A stretch of 64,000 nucleotides of DNA. It comes from Thalassia testudinum. Its lineage: Eukaryota; Streptophyta; Magnoliopsida; Alismatales; Hydrocharitaceae. The stretch lies in assembly GCA_037157565.1 (NCBI GenBank), contig JAZHRO010000013.1, forward strand, positions 34,228,501-34,292,500, written 5' to 3'. This document shows, piece by piece, positions 1 through 10,262 of this stretch (positions within the stretch are counted from its first letter, which is position 1; each line of letters starts with the position of its first letter). The notes under the pieces were generated by a model. That model was not told the origin of the DNA. It saw nothing but the letters and a program-made list of their open reading frames with translations, and did not search any database. The position numbers were made by a program, and so were the translations under genes.

Positions 1-1
1 A

Positions 2-833
2 CTTAGATTGACAGCAATCCTATCAGAACACAGGGCTACCATTGGCTGGACTATTTCAGATTTGAGAGGAATTAGCCCCACCTATTGTACCCACAAGATC
101 TACTTAGAAGATGGGGGTGCGACCCTCCCGTCAGATGCAGAGACGGTTAAACCCAAATATGCGGGAGGTCGTTAAGAAAGAAATTATCAAGTGGCTTAAC
201 GCCGACATCATCTATCCCATCTCTGATAGCACCTGGGTGAGCCCCACTCAAGTGGTTCCGAAGAAAGCCGGGCTCACCGTTGTCACCAATGAACGTGGCG
301 AATCCATCCCCACCCGCACCATCACCACATGGCGAGTGTGTATTGATTATAGGAAACTCAATGAAGCAACCAAGAAAGATCATTTCCCCCTGCCATTCAT
401 CGACCAGATTCTTGAAAGATTGGTAGGGCAAAATTATTTCTACTTCCTGGATGGATATTCAGGATATAACCAAGTCAAAATTGCTCCTGAAGATCAAGAG
501 AAGACCACATTCACTTGCCTGTACGGCACGTTTGCATTTCGTCGTATGCCGTTCAGGTTATGCAACGCACCCACTACCTTTCAGTGTTGCATGCTAGCCA
601 CTTTTTCAGAAATGGTGGGTGAATACCTGGAGGTCTTTATGGATGATTTCTCTGTATTTGGGAATTCATTCGACCACTATTTGAGCAACTTGGAGAAAAT
701 CCTGAAACGATGTATCGAGGTTAATTTGGTGTTAAGTTGGGAAAAGAGCCATTTTATGGTTCAAGAAGGAATCGCCCTTGGTCACATCGTACCACATAGG
801 GCATTGAGGTGGATCGGGCCAAAGTTGATTTGA
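2..833 (+). pseudogene. Athila-like reverse transcriptase fragment
   Basis: RNA-dependent DNA polymerase that copies element RNA to DNA in the cytoplasmic particle. Reading starts in frame 2 of the window with the linker ATIGWTISDLRGISP and TYCTHKIYLEDGG. It shifts frame near position 115 to an open stretch of 240 codons. There follow the fingers motif CIDYRKLN, then KDHFPLPFID, FLDGYSGYNQ, MPFRLCNAP (the usual G is R) and the catalytic FMDDFSVFG with both aspartates kept. The reading frame is lost after LGHIV. Only the frameshift near 115 and the downstream break mark it as dead in this part. Family identity is strong. Confidence 0.9.
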
Positions 834-1450
834 TTTCCAAACTTCCTCCGCCTAGCTCGGTCTAGCAGATCCGTTCGTTCTTTGGACATGTTGGCTTCTA
901 CCGAAGGTTCATCAAATACTTCTCTAAGCTTTCTAAACCCTTAATCGACCTTCTGGCCAATGACACCTTATTCCATATGACCTCTGATTGCATCAAGACT
1001 TACCACACCCTCCGGGACTTAGTTTCCACAGCACCTGTACTTCAGCCCCCGTATTGGTCCCAGGACTTTGAGATTATGTGTGATGCATTAGATTTTGCCA
1101 TAGGTGATATCCTGGGACAAAGACAAGACGAGAAACCCGTGGTGATCTACTGCGCGAGCAAGACGTTGGACGAGGCCCAACGAAATTATACGGTCACAGA
1201 GAAAGAATTGCTCGCTGTAGTTTTCAGACTTGAGAAGTTCTGATCTTACCTGCTGGGATCCCACGTGACCATCTATACTGACCATTCAGCCATCCGGCAC
1301 CTGTTGGCTAAAAAGGACACAAAGCCCAGGCTCATCAAATAGATCCTGCTCTTGCAGGAATTTGACCTGGAAATTTGCGACAAAGCCGGATCAAAGAATG
1401 TGGTGGCTGACCACTTATCCAGACTTCACCTAGACCACATTGGACCCTCC
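834..1450 (+). pseudogene. Athila-like RT thumb and RNase H fragment
   Basis: This continues the reverse transcriptase thumb (FFGHVGFYRRFIKYFSKL) after an in-frame stop near 864-866. RNase H, which degrades the RNA strand of the hybrid, follows. Its first aspartate is in the stretch IMCDALDFAIGDILGQR, the acidic residues in YTVTEKELLAVVF, and the later aspartate in [12 protein letters not shown]. Stops fall just after RLEKF and after PRLIK. The domain ends in KNVVADHLSRL, the usual connection to the integrase. It is the same decayed polyprotein as the preceding fragment. Confidence 0.88.
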
Positions 1451-2740
1451 CCACCTTTATCCGACACCTTTCCCAATGAGCACATTCTGACTGTGCAAGA
1501 CAAGAAACTACTTTGGTATGCTGACTATGTCAACTACCTAGTTGTAGGTTAGACCCCGCATAGTTGGTCCAGACAGCAACGGGACAAGTTCTTGGCCCAA
1601 GCCAAGCATTATTTCTGGGATGATCCCATGCTATTTTGCCTCTGTGCTGACCAGATCAGGCGATGTATCCCTAAGGACGAAGTTCAAAGTGTGCTATCTT
1701 TTTGTCATGACCAAGCTTGTGGTGGACACTTCTCAGGAAAGAAAACGGCTGCGAAGGTCCTTCAGTCCGGATTTTACTGGCCTTCCTTATTTAAGGATGC
1801 ACACAACTTTGCCAAGACTTACTCTCGCTGCCAAACGCTGGGGACCATGACCAAGAAATATATGATGCCCCTCCGGCCCATTTTGATTGTCGAGATCTTC
1901 GACGTTTGGGGTATTGATTTTATGGGCCCCTTCCCACCATCCAACGGCTTTGAGTACATCCTAGTCTCGGTAGACTATGTCTCTAAATGGATTGAAGTCG
2001 TCGCCACCCGCTGATGCGATCATAAGACTGTCATGGACTTTGTTAAGCATAACATCTTTTCCTGGTTTGGAATACCAAAGGCCATGATCAATGATAGTGG
2101 AAGTCATTTTATTCACACCCAATTCCGTGCCCTACTTAGAAAATACGGGGTTAACTACCGCATCGCTACCCTGTATCATCCGCAAACAAATGGGCAGACC
2201 GAGGTCTCAAATAGACAAATTAAGAACATTCTACAGAAAATTATGAGACCTGACAGGAAAGATTGGTCCACACGACTGGATGATGCCCTGTGGGCATACA
2301 GGATCACTTTCAAGACCCCGATAGGCATGTCAGCTTATCGCCTGGTCTTTGGCAAAGCCTGCCACCTTCCTGTAAAGTTGGAACACCGGGCTTACTGGGC
2401 CGTCAAGTAGTGTAACATGGATTCCCAGTTAGCTGGTGCGCAGAGGACGCTCCAACTCTCTAAGCTCGAAGAAATTCGTCGGGACACCTTTGAGAATAGT
2501 CGGCTGTATAAGGAGAAAATGAAAGCCGTCCACGACTAACTCATCCATAGAAAGACCTTTGAGCCTAACCAACAAGTTTGGCTTTTTGATGCCTGTTTGA
2601 AACTCTTTACAGGGAAGCTCAGGTCCAAGTGGACAAGACCATTTAGGGTGGTCAAGCCCCACTCGAATGGGGCAGTTGAAATCGTTGATCCAAACACGGG
2701 GCACACTTTCATAGTCAATGGCTAAAGATTGAAACACTTC
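1451..2740 (+). pseudogene. Athila-like integrase fragment
   Basis: Integrase inserts the cDNA into the host genome. The N-terminal zinc region is recognisable ([16 protein letters not shown] and later SRCQTLG), but the first cysteine of the CxxC pair reads as Y. The core shows the first catalytic aspartate in [12 protein letters not shown], the second in [17 protein letters not shown] and the glutamate in [17 protein letters not shown] stop near 2012-2014 separates the first and second aspartates. The C-terminal part ends with KLRSKWTRPFRVVKPH, matching the usual C-terminal integrase domain, with stops near 2408 and 2537. All catalytic residues are retained despite the broken frame. Confidence 0.88.
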
Positions 2741-4123
2741 CTCACCTAGGTTCCCCCGAAGGAGGTTATCACCCTCATTGAGGGGTGACACAAAGCACTG
2801 CCCAGCTGGAGGCGTTAAACTCAACGCTTCCTAGGAGGCAACCTAGAAGATTCAGACTGATTTGGTGTTTTACTTCACTCAGGTAATATCCTTTTGACCC
2901 CTGTGCATCCATGTATTTGTCAATGAGGACATTGTCCAACTTAAGCATGGGAGGTGGTAAATTGCATGATTCTGAACTCATTTAATCAGTCTGAATAGAA
3001 TAAAATAAAATAAAATTTAAAAAAAAATTGAATTTAGGGAGAAAAACTTAGGCATTAGAAGTTTGTCAATAGTGGGAAATAATACGGAAAGAACTTAAAC
3101 ACTTAGACTTTTCAGGCCTTCAGGCTTAATCAGCCCTGGTATCCGTTAAAATATGGATTTAGTTTCAAATCCTTGCAACCTTAATCTACTCTAATCCACT
3201 AACTAAATAAGGGGATAAGTATACGACTTATCAACTCACCCTCTAACTCAGAAGGACTTTTAGTCTAAGTATTTACACACATTTTTGCACAGACTCACTC
3301 CTTGAAGATTCTGACAGAAATTGGGTAGCTAATGAACTTTCTAGGGTGGTATGGCTAGCAAGTTATCGTGGGTAACAACCCATTGGCAGGTTGTCCAGAG
3401 CCCAGCCACGGGACCACCTCCTCTTTATTGCCTCTAGGTAAATTTGAGATAAGGGAAGCCACCTACCAAAAAAAAAAGAAGAAAAAGAGAACAAAATAAA
3501 CCACACTTCACCGCATGAGTATGGCTGGCAAGTGATCGTGGGTAACAGCCCATTGGTCGGTTGTCTAGAGCCCAACTCAGTAAATGCACAAAAAAGAACC
3601 AAAACACTTAAGGAAGAAACAGGGAAGTAGAGCAAGACGGGGAGATATACACTGAAAAAATCCTTGTGTTAACCCCAAGTAAAACAAACGTAGAGAGAAA
3701 GCTATTGATCGAATAAATACACCTTCAGGCAAAACACTTCCTCTTCCGGTCACCTAGGGGCGTAGACACCCGAAGTCTGTCTAAATTACCGTTGAGTGAG
3801 TCTATCACGATCTTCACACCAAGATGCTTAGCACTTAGAGTTTTGTCCGAGTTTTGGGTTGGTTGGGTAGCTGTAAAAAGTTACAAACACACTCTTAACT
3901 CCAAAAATCTAAAAATAAGAGAAAAAATATATATATACATGCATTAAAGCAAGGATTTAGGTGATTCGTATTTTGGCAGACACCTGGGCGCTGCTCAGTC
4001 TTTGTAGATTAGGATTTTAGTATATTTCCTCCTATTGACAAGTGACGAAGTGTCCAAGTAATTACTTCTTAAATTCTGACTGGAAATAAAGACTAGAATA
4101 AACCTTGCTAGGGACTAGCAAGG
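2741..4123 (+). other. Noncoding 3' tail of the Athila-like element
   Basis: About 1.4 kb lies between the integrase and the polypurine tract. Some Athila elements carry an envelope-like gene here, but I see no reading frame with a signal or membrane segment that could support one. A purine-rich stretch near 2944-2953 (AAGCATGGGAGGTGG) resembles a second, internal polypurine tract. The region also holds a direct repeat at 3350-3404 and 3520-3574. Confidence 0.6.
3350..3574 (+). repeat. Direct repeat, two 55-bp units 170 bp apart
   Basis: Units 3350-3404 and 3520-3574 share the run ATCGTGGGTAAC(A/G)(A/G)CCCATTGG followed by GGTTGTC(C/T)AGAGCCCA, with about six differences in 55 bases. The spacer contains a poly-A tract. 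It is probably a local duplication inside the element tail. Confidence 0.8.
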
Positions 4124-4139
4124 AGTAAGCATGGGGGTA
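4124..4139 (+). promoter_or_regulatory. Polypurine tract of the Athila-like element
   Basis: AGTAAGCATGGGGGTA lies directly before the TG of the 3' LTR at 4140. The preceding GGGACTAGCAAGG is the context I associate with this lineage's plus-strand primer. It primes second-strand cDNA synthesis. Confidence 0.65.
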
Positions 4140-5711
4140 TGATAACATTGCATTATACAATGCTAACTCTACCAAAAGGGGATGGTCTTAAAGGTAAAAT
4201 GCACAGTGGATACATCATAAATGGGAATAGGAGTATCGCATGCATTACACATCAAGATTGATTATAATGAATTATTAACGGTCATGTGTACAAGAACATG
4301 TCAAAACAGGGCTCAGATGAGCAATCGGACCACACAGATCGATTCTGTAACAACCCGATTCCCGAGTCCCTACGAGACACGAGAACCGGACTGACTCGAC
4401 TAATCCCAAGACCTAGTCGTCCAACGAGGAAGTAACCAAAAGAGCAGCAAAATAAACCACATTCAAATATAACTGACAGTAAGGAAATACGGCAGTAAAG
4501 AAAGAAGCCACTACAGTATATACCACCACAACAGTAGAACAACATTCATAACATAATATGAACTGCAGGTAAAGAAAAGTACAGCGGAAACAAGACCTAC
4601 TCACTATAGTGGAACCAAAAAAAGTGGTACAAGAGAATAGTGGTAACTCTATTGGACCCTACTCGGCCCAGCGTCCTCTGCAGCCGCTGACCATGGCTAC
4701 TCAACACCTGGTCCTGAAAAGTAACGAGTGTAACACGTCAGCAAAACGCTGAGTAGAGTGGCAGCTAAACTAAAGAAACAGTAAAGTGTACAGTAGCAGT
4801 TTTAATTTTCTTTCTTCCTTTATTTACGTCTTTCTATTGTTTCAAAATTTATCTATTTCTCAGATCCTTCACTTGATCTCGAATGTTCCTCGTGGGAACG
4901 ATCTTGATTGCAGTCTTTTCCGAACAGTAGAAGTAGCACATGGTGCTCTCCTGGCCGGGAGAGTCCCCCGTGGTGATCCTACTCTCAGTCAACCACCCCA
5001 AGGTCATGGACAGGCGTAATGGTGACTACGGCACACCCGATAAACGCACAGGTAGCTAACCCGCACTGGCACGCGGTCAGTCGTTTCCGTTAACGGGTGC
5101 ACCCAAAGCACAGCACGGAACCAGTACAGGGCAGAGCCCTCTCTGTAACAGGGGTCCAACCCCTCCACAATAACCAAACAAGGGCCTTGCCTCTCCACAG
5201 TCCGCACACCCTCGCCTGACTACCCTGGTTTGCCTAGTGGGCCTAACAAGTCGGTGTAGGAGGCTAGCAGAACCCCGGGGCCCGTGGGGTAGCTAGTGCC
5301 TTCCTACACTAGTAGCTCTCCTCGGTACTACGTACACGAGGGCCAACAGGTCGGTACAAAGTGGCCAGTCCTAACCCCGGGTCCCTAGGGCGGCTGGCTC
5401 CGCTCTGCACTAAACAGGTACAGGTACTTCCCTTGGTACTACGTACCCAAGAGATAGCACACTACAACGTCTTTCTTTCTCAGTTCCATTCCTTTCCCTT
5501 TCCAGGAGTTCCACTCCTAATTCCCCGTAGGGTTCCAGTTCTTTTAACTCAGCGCGTTCAGGTTTCACCTTTCCAGTTTCACGTCCATACATCCCATATT
5601 CTCAGACATGCTCATCTATTCATAACAGGCAGCTGTTAAACCAATTTATAGGTAGCTATTATTTCCTTTCACATTTTCCAAGACTGCAGTATTCATACAT
5701 TCCACTAGTTT

Positions 5712-5850
5712 TCCCGTCCTAGGATTCATGCCATATCCTAGGATCTATCATACAATCTAGTTTTCCAGCCCTAGGATTCATGCAACACCTAGGATCTATC
5801 ATTCAATCTATTTCTCATTCCTAGGATTCATGCAATGTCCTAGGTTCTAT
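5712..5850 (+). repeat. Tandem repeat, three 50-52 bp units in solo LTR A
   Basis: Units anchored on CCTAGGATTCATGC begin at 5718, 5770 and 5820. Each contains a second CCTAGG(A/T)TCTAT, so CCTAGG palindromes recur about every 25 bases. Confidence 0.85.
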
Positions 5851-6140
5851 TTATGGCTCCATAATTTAACAGATTATACTAGTAAACTTAAAAGCCACTC
5901 TACCAGTTACAACAGGAGTACTGGGGGAGTGGTCGGGAATCCCACGCGCCTCCGCAAACCCCGAGACTGCAACGGAACGGGGTCCTATCACAAGGATCAA
6001 ACACAAGGAGTTTCTCAAAATAGTATATAACTACTGTAGACGAGTAGAGGATTAAATTTCGAGAAGCACGCAACTCGAAACGCGGAACAGACTCCGAACG
6101 AGCCCTAAACGGGTCGAAAACGACGAAACAGTGCAAAATC

Positions 6141-6995
6141 AGACGTCTGGAACCTCTTCCAGACGTCTTAAAAAGTGGATCAGAGGTTACCTTTGCTCTG
6201 CGTGATCTCTCAGACATGCAGAAGCCTGCGGGGGCGTCTGGCCTAGTTCCTAGACGTCCGATGGTCACCCCGGACGTCTGGAAGTCGCTCCCGTCGTCTG
6301 GCACTGCAGCCAGATGTTTGATTCGCGTTGGATGCGAATCTCAGAACCTGCGCGTACCCATTTCTCTCTCTCAGTACGGACGGTCGTAGGAAAGGAAGAA
6401 GGTACGAAAATAACTTACTTACCATACGTCTGGACAGTCCTCCAGACGTCTTCCCCGTCATCTTGTTGAAAGCCCAGACGTCTGATTCTGGAAAAATTTC
6501 CAGAACCAGGGCGCAACTCGCCCTCCGCTCGCGACGCTCGGCCGCGCCGCGGCTCGTCCGCCTGCTGCTCGAGCTGCAGCAGGCCTCCCGCGTCACCCCG
6601 CATTTGCTGCTTCCTCCGCCGGCCGGCCCTAACAGCCCCGACAAGCTCGCCCTCACAGCCGAGCGCCTCCTCTTCTCGCGCAGCACCTCCTCCCGCACTC
6701 GCCGCGGCTGCCACCGCCGCCGCTCGCTCGCATTCGCACTCGCTGGAAGGAGAAGGAGAAACAGAGGTGGTGGGAGTGAGGGAGAGGGCGAGGCTTTTTA
6801 AAGCCTCGCAGGGAGGAGAGAGAGCGGGATAGGGGGCAGCGCCTGCGGCTGCAAGAGAGAGGCAAAAGGAGAGAGGAGGGATGCGCTCGCAGGTCTGCGC
6901 GCTCAGGTACGCAGATGAAACCGCGCGTGTCGAAAAATCGAATCCCAGACATCTGGAAGTGGTTCCAGACGTCTTAAAATACGTCTGAAGCCGCG
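6141..6995 (+). repeat. Array of AGACGTCT palindromes in solo LTR A
   Basis: At least ten copies or near copies of AGACGTCT occur. Two sites have the same design: arm AGAC(G/A)TCTGGAA, a 4-base spacer, then TTCCAGACGTCT followed by TAAAA (6141-6168 and 6947-6974). Further copies lie near 6251, 6271, 6425, 6443 and 6477. ACGT cores are bound by plant bZIP factors in general; a function here is inference. Confidence 0.8.
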
Positions 6996-7570
6996 CGTTC
7001 GTAACAGATTCAGAGAGACGAATGGAGTCCAACAGACTCAAAATTGGCCAAATCCGACATCCGGAGCTCCTTCAATGGGCCCAAGAAGTTCTGACCGTTG
7101 ATCTGATGATCAACGGCCCACAGCAAGCCACGTGGCGCCCGCTCGTCACTCCCTCACCACTGCCCGTTTTTGCCTTCACCCAGAGGATAACTCTCAGCCG
7201 TCGATCTTCGATCGAACGGCTGAGAGCCGCCCGCGACAAACCGCTACGACAGCACAGCGGTCGACCACTCCTACGCAGCAATTGGAAGGCGAAGGCACAC
7301 TGCGGGAAAATTGAGCCGCCCGATCAGTAGCGAACGGCGAAGATCAAACCGCGCGGCATAATGGATTCACGCGGATGCTCACGCGCAGGAATAACGCAGT
7401 AGAAGCGCGCGCCTTAGCAGCAATCCGCGAGCGCGCCTTCGCGAGATCTCAGCAGTTTGATCTTCGATCGGACGACTCACAACGCGCGCGCGCGGATTGC
7501 CACAGAGGAAGCACAGGGTGCGCTAGCGACCGGCGGGTAAAGGGGGCTACATCGACGGATTTGGTATGGG

Positions 7571-7597
7571 TTTAGCGACGTCTAGGACGTCGCTAAA
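7571..7597. repeat. Perfect 12-bp-arm hairpin with GACGTC cores in the Athila LTR
   Basis: TTTAGCGACGTC is followed after TAG by its exact reverse complement. With one bulge the arms extend into TATGGG on the left and CCCATA on the right. It sits about 30 bp upstream of the TATA box. Two more foldbacks are nearby: 7095-7116 (arms CCGTTGATC) and 7191-7226 (arms CTCTCAGCCGT). Confidence 0.85.
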
Positions 7598-7628
7598 GCC
7601 CATACTTAAATTAGAAAACCCTTTTGCC

Positions 7629-7636
7629 TATATAAA
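7629..7636 (+). promoter_or_regulatory. TATA box of the Athila-like LTR promoter
   Basis: TATATAAA in the context GCCTATATAAACTCC is followed by a leader that becomes CT-rich. It fits the U3/R position, about 560 bp before the LTR end. Confidence 0.6.
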
Positions 7637-8189
7637 CTCCATCCAACCACTCATGGAAGGGCATTAAATTCACTTGCAAGTGCTCTACCCCACTCCTAGC
7701 CACCATTAGCTCTCTTTGTAATCACCGGAGCCGATGAGCCACCGACGAAGCCCCTCTCCATCGCTGTGGCCGCCTCGCCGTCTTCTCTCTCTCTCTTTCC
7801 CTCTTTATCTTAAGCTTTACTTTACTTGTGCTTAAGCATTTATCTAGTGTTGTAATTATAAAACCAAAGTTGCATGTCAAATGAAGTTGTTTCCTATCTA
7901 GTTACTTGCCCTCTTTTATGTTTAAGTTGCATGTTGTGAATGAAAGATTCTAACCTTATTCTCTCTCTCTCTTTCTCTCTTTCTCTCTCTCTCTCACTCA
8001 CTTTTCACCCACGTCTTCTCGCAAGCAAAAACCCGTCATTTCCGTGACATTAAGTGACAAGAAAAATCTGGTTTTCACACCTCCCTGAGATCGACACTCG
8101 GACTCACGTCCATTTCTTCATTTAAAATCGACGTTGCGAGTGCAAGTTATAACGACCCTTTTAAACATACGCGTTTTGCGTGCGTCAGT

Positions 8190-8497
8190 TACCATCAAAT
8201 CCGCATGCAAGATAGCGATGTATACAAAATTGCCTTCCGCACACATGACAGACATTACAAATTTCTTGTAATGCCATTCAGACTGTGTAACGTGCCATCC
8301 ACTTTTCAGTGTGTTATGAGCAATCTCTTTCGCCTCTGCCTAAGCAACTCCGTGTTGCTCTTCTTTGACGACATTATCGTCTACAGTAGGTTAGGAGAGG
8401 TACATCTCCGACACGTCCGGGAGGTCCTGGAGCTCCTACGTATGCAGCGATTCTTTTTAAAAAAAATCCAAGTGTTCTTTCGACATTACAAGTGTTG
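8190..8497 (+). pseudogene. Chromovirus reverse transcriptase fragment
   Basis: The palm domain of the polymerase begins abruptly at YHQIRMQDSDVYKIAFRTH, directly at the end of the Athila LTR. MPFRLCNVPSTFQ (usual G changed to R) and the catalytic FFDDIIVYS are present. A run of A residues near 8457-8466 precedes the loss of frame after FLKKIQVFF, and the domain continues in another frame at 8498. The N-terminal half of the RT is absent from the window. Confidence 0.9.
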
Positions 8498-9296
8498 AAT
8501 ATCTGGGACACATCGTTTTGGCACGTGGAGTCGAGGTGGACCCCAAGAAGATTGAAGCCATCCAGTCATGGCCAACCCCGATGACGATGCGTGCTCTCTG
8601 AGGTTTCCTCGGGCTGGCGGGCTACTGCCGCCGCTTCGTGCGCCACTACGGCTCCATAGCGGTGCCGCTCCACCGTCTCACCAAGGCTGCCATCCTCCAG
8701 TGGACTGCGGAGGCAGATCACGCCTTCACAGCTCTCAAGTCCGTTCTCACCACGACGCCGGTATTGGCACCCCCAAATTTTTCCACCCCCTTCATCATGG
8801 AATGTGATGCATCTAAGCCGGGGGTATGCGCGGTCCTCATGCAGAACAAGCACCCGTTGGCTTATTTGAGCCAATCCCTTACGCCACACCAGGCTACCTA
8901 CTCCACGTACGAAAAGGAGCTTTATGCATTGGTCCTAGCCATGCGCAAATGGGAGTGCTACCTCTTAATGAGGAAATTCATTATTCGAAGCGACCACCGA
9001 ACGCTTCGCTTCCTCTTCAGTCAGCGCCTCACGTCAGTCCGACAACAAAAGTGGGTAACACAACTCTCCCCCTTTGATTTTGAGATTGTCTATGAAAAGG
9101 GAGCCTTCAACTGCGCCGCAGACGCTCTGTTGTGACGTAAGGAGGCCGCCTTGGCAGCCATCACGCAGGTCCGCTCCCCGTGGCTGGAGCACCTCTGTAG
9201 TGAGTACGCCCTTCATCCAGACTACCAGCAAGCGCGTGCCCTCGCCTACGATGAAGGGAGAGATATGGCCATGTGGATCGTCCATGACGGGATTAT
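8498..9296 (+). pseudogene. Chromovirus RT thumb, RNase H and start of integrase
   Basis: The segment opens with VEYLGHIVLARGVEVDPKK and, after one stop (TGA at 8598-8600), GFLGLAGYCRRFVRHYG. RNase H follows with IMECDASKPGVCAVLMQ, YSTYEKELYALVLAM and IIRSDHRTLRFL, so its acidic residues are conserved. It ends in NCAADALL with a stop where the usual residue is S. The integrase linker follows (LAAITQVRSPWLEHL) and reads to HDGII at 9296, where the 2779-bp insertion begins. The same frame resumes at 12081 with YYRNYIFV. Confidence 0.9.
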
Positions 9297-9519
9297 TGGT
9301 AAGTGTGGCAAACCGCGGCGCTGCTTTTGTGTCTTTATTATAGTATAGTCATTATAGCATAAGATAAGACAGCTCCGGTTGTCATTACCATAGAAAATTT
9401 TTTACTCGGAAATAATTTTCCCGAGGTCGAACTCAGGGAGCTACTAGAATTCTAGAAGTACAATGCTTTTATTACAAAAATTAGAGAGAGAGAGAGGTAG
9501 AGAGGCAGATTTGTTTCTT

Positions 9520-9860
9520 GGCTTTTTCTTCTTCTCTTCTTTCTCTCTTGTCTTGTCTTCTTTTTCTCTTCTTTCTTCTCTTTGCTTGATCTTCTTTAGT
9601 TCTTCTTCTTTCTTTATCTTCTCTTCTTTATTCTTCTTCTCTTTTCTTCCTTCTTTTCTTTGCTCTCAGCTGCGGCACCTTCTCTTCTCTTCTTCTTTAC
9701 TTTGTCTGCAGAGCTTCATCAGTCGTCTTATTTCTCAATCAGACGGCTTAAGTGGTGTCTGCTACAGTGCTCCCTTTGTGCTTCTTCTTCTTCTTGCTCA
9801 TGCGGTCTTCTTCTTCTTCTTCTTTCTTTTTCCTTCTTCTTGCGGTCTTCTTCTTCCTCT
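9520..9860 (+). repeat. CT-rich low-complexity tract
   Basis: Runs of CTTCTT and TTCTCTT dominate about 340 bases inside the 9297-12075 insertion. It is typical of an LTR transcript leader. It creates artificial open frames rich in F, S and L on one strand and K, E and R on the other. Confidence 0.7.
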
Positions 9861-10238
9861 TTCTTTGAGCGGCCAAGGCTTCGGCCACCTTCTTCCTTCT
9901 TCTCTGCCTGCACACTCACACAACTGGTCAGAGCAAAACCTACCCCTACCCTTTCCCGCGTCTCTCTCTTTCTCAGATTTCTCTCATAGGATCGCTCTCC
10001 CAGAGCCGGGTATTCGGGTACAGGTATCGCGCCCGGGACCAGGCCCACCGGCAGCGATGATGGGCGAGGTGTGTGCAGTGTCGGGTATCCGGATCCGGCC
10101 CAGACCTGTGGGGCATGAGCGCGGGCGAGGGCAAGCGCGTGGGGCGCTCGTGCGTAAGGGACCTGACCCTTGTGTTCAAAGGCGAATAGCCTCAAACACT
10201 TTTTCAATTTAAGTGCAGGCTCTGAGCCGCGCACTTTT

Positions 10239-10262
10239 GAGGTGGGACTAAAGTCCCACCTC
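10239..10262. repeat. Perfect 11-bp-arm hairpin with 2-base loop
   Basis: GAGGTGGGACT, then AA, then AGTCCCACCTC. It is immediately followed by CCAGACTGGCGCCCG, where TGGCGCC resembles a primer-binding site. It may mark an R or U5 region of the inserted element. Confidence 0.8.

Larger units (their letters stand above)
4346..7006 (+). mobile_element. Solo LTR copy A of a large-LTR family, TSD GATTC
   Basis: It starts TGTAACAACCCG and ends GCGTTCGTAACA, and is flanked on both sides by the 5-bp duplicate GATTC (4341-4345 and 7007-7011). It is 2661 bp long, has no coding region and lies in another element's LTR, which fits a solo LTR left by recombination between two LTRs. Homologous copies are at 21303-24116 (- strand) and 62944 to the window end. 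Shared blocks include TCGACTAATCCCAA near the start, a GTGACTACGGCAC block near 5020, TACGTAC blocks near 5330-5440 and a palindrome array. The length suggests a chromovirus of the Tekay/Del type, but no internal sequence is present to prove this. Confidence 0.85.
1..8189 (+). mobile_element. Athila-like Ty3 retrotransposon, 3' part, nested in a chromovirus
   Basis: This is the downstream part of a Ty3-type LTR retrotransposon; its 5' LTR, gag and protease lie before the window. The order seen is linker, reverse transcriptase, RNase H, integrase, a long noncoding tail, a polypurine tract and a 3' LTR. The catalytic loop FMDDFSVFG and the flanking residues are what I know from the Athila lineage. 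Every domain carries frameshifts or stops, so it is not autonomous. The element ends at 8189, and from 8190 the sequence continues in the middle of a different element's reverse transcriptase (YHQIRMQDSDVYK), so it inserted there. The predicted target duplicate GTTAC (8190-8194) would have to be matched upstream of the window. A solo LTR of another family interrupts the 3' LTR. Confidence 0.85.
4140..8189 (+). repeat. 3' LTR of the Athila-like element, interrupted by a solo LTR
   Basis: The LTR starts TGATAACATTGC after the polypurine tract and ends GCGTGCGTCA at 8189, where chromovirus coding sequence begins. Removing the solo LTR (4346-7006) and one copy of its target GATTC leaves about 1384 bp. 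It contains three foldbacks (7095-7116, 7191-7226, 7571-7597), a TATA box at 7629 and a CT-rich leader (7780-7800, 7960-8000). The text near the end (CCCTGAGATCGACACTCGG) is the sort of U5 end I know from Athila/Tat elements. The 5' copy is outside the window, so the boundaries rest on this copy alone. Confidence 0.7.

Noticed and set aside
2741..4123. Envelope-like gene in the Athila 3' tail
   Set aside because: Position would fit, but no frame shows a signal peptide, membrane anchor or sufficient length.
6243..7041. Long open frames on both strands in the GC-rich end of solo LTR A
   Set aside because: Low-complexity, R/S/A/L-rich translations in overlapping frames, inside an LTR with a clear target duplicate; no domain.
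9463..10234. 249-codon plus-strand and 168-codon minus-strand frames
   Set aside because: They arise from the CT-rich tract; F/S/L-rich on one strand and K/E/R-rich on the other, with no conserved motif.
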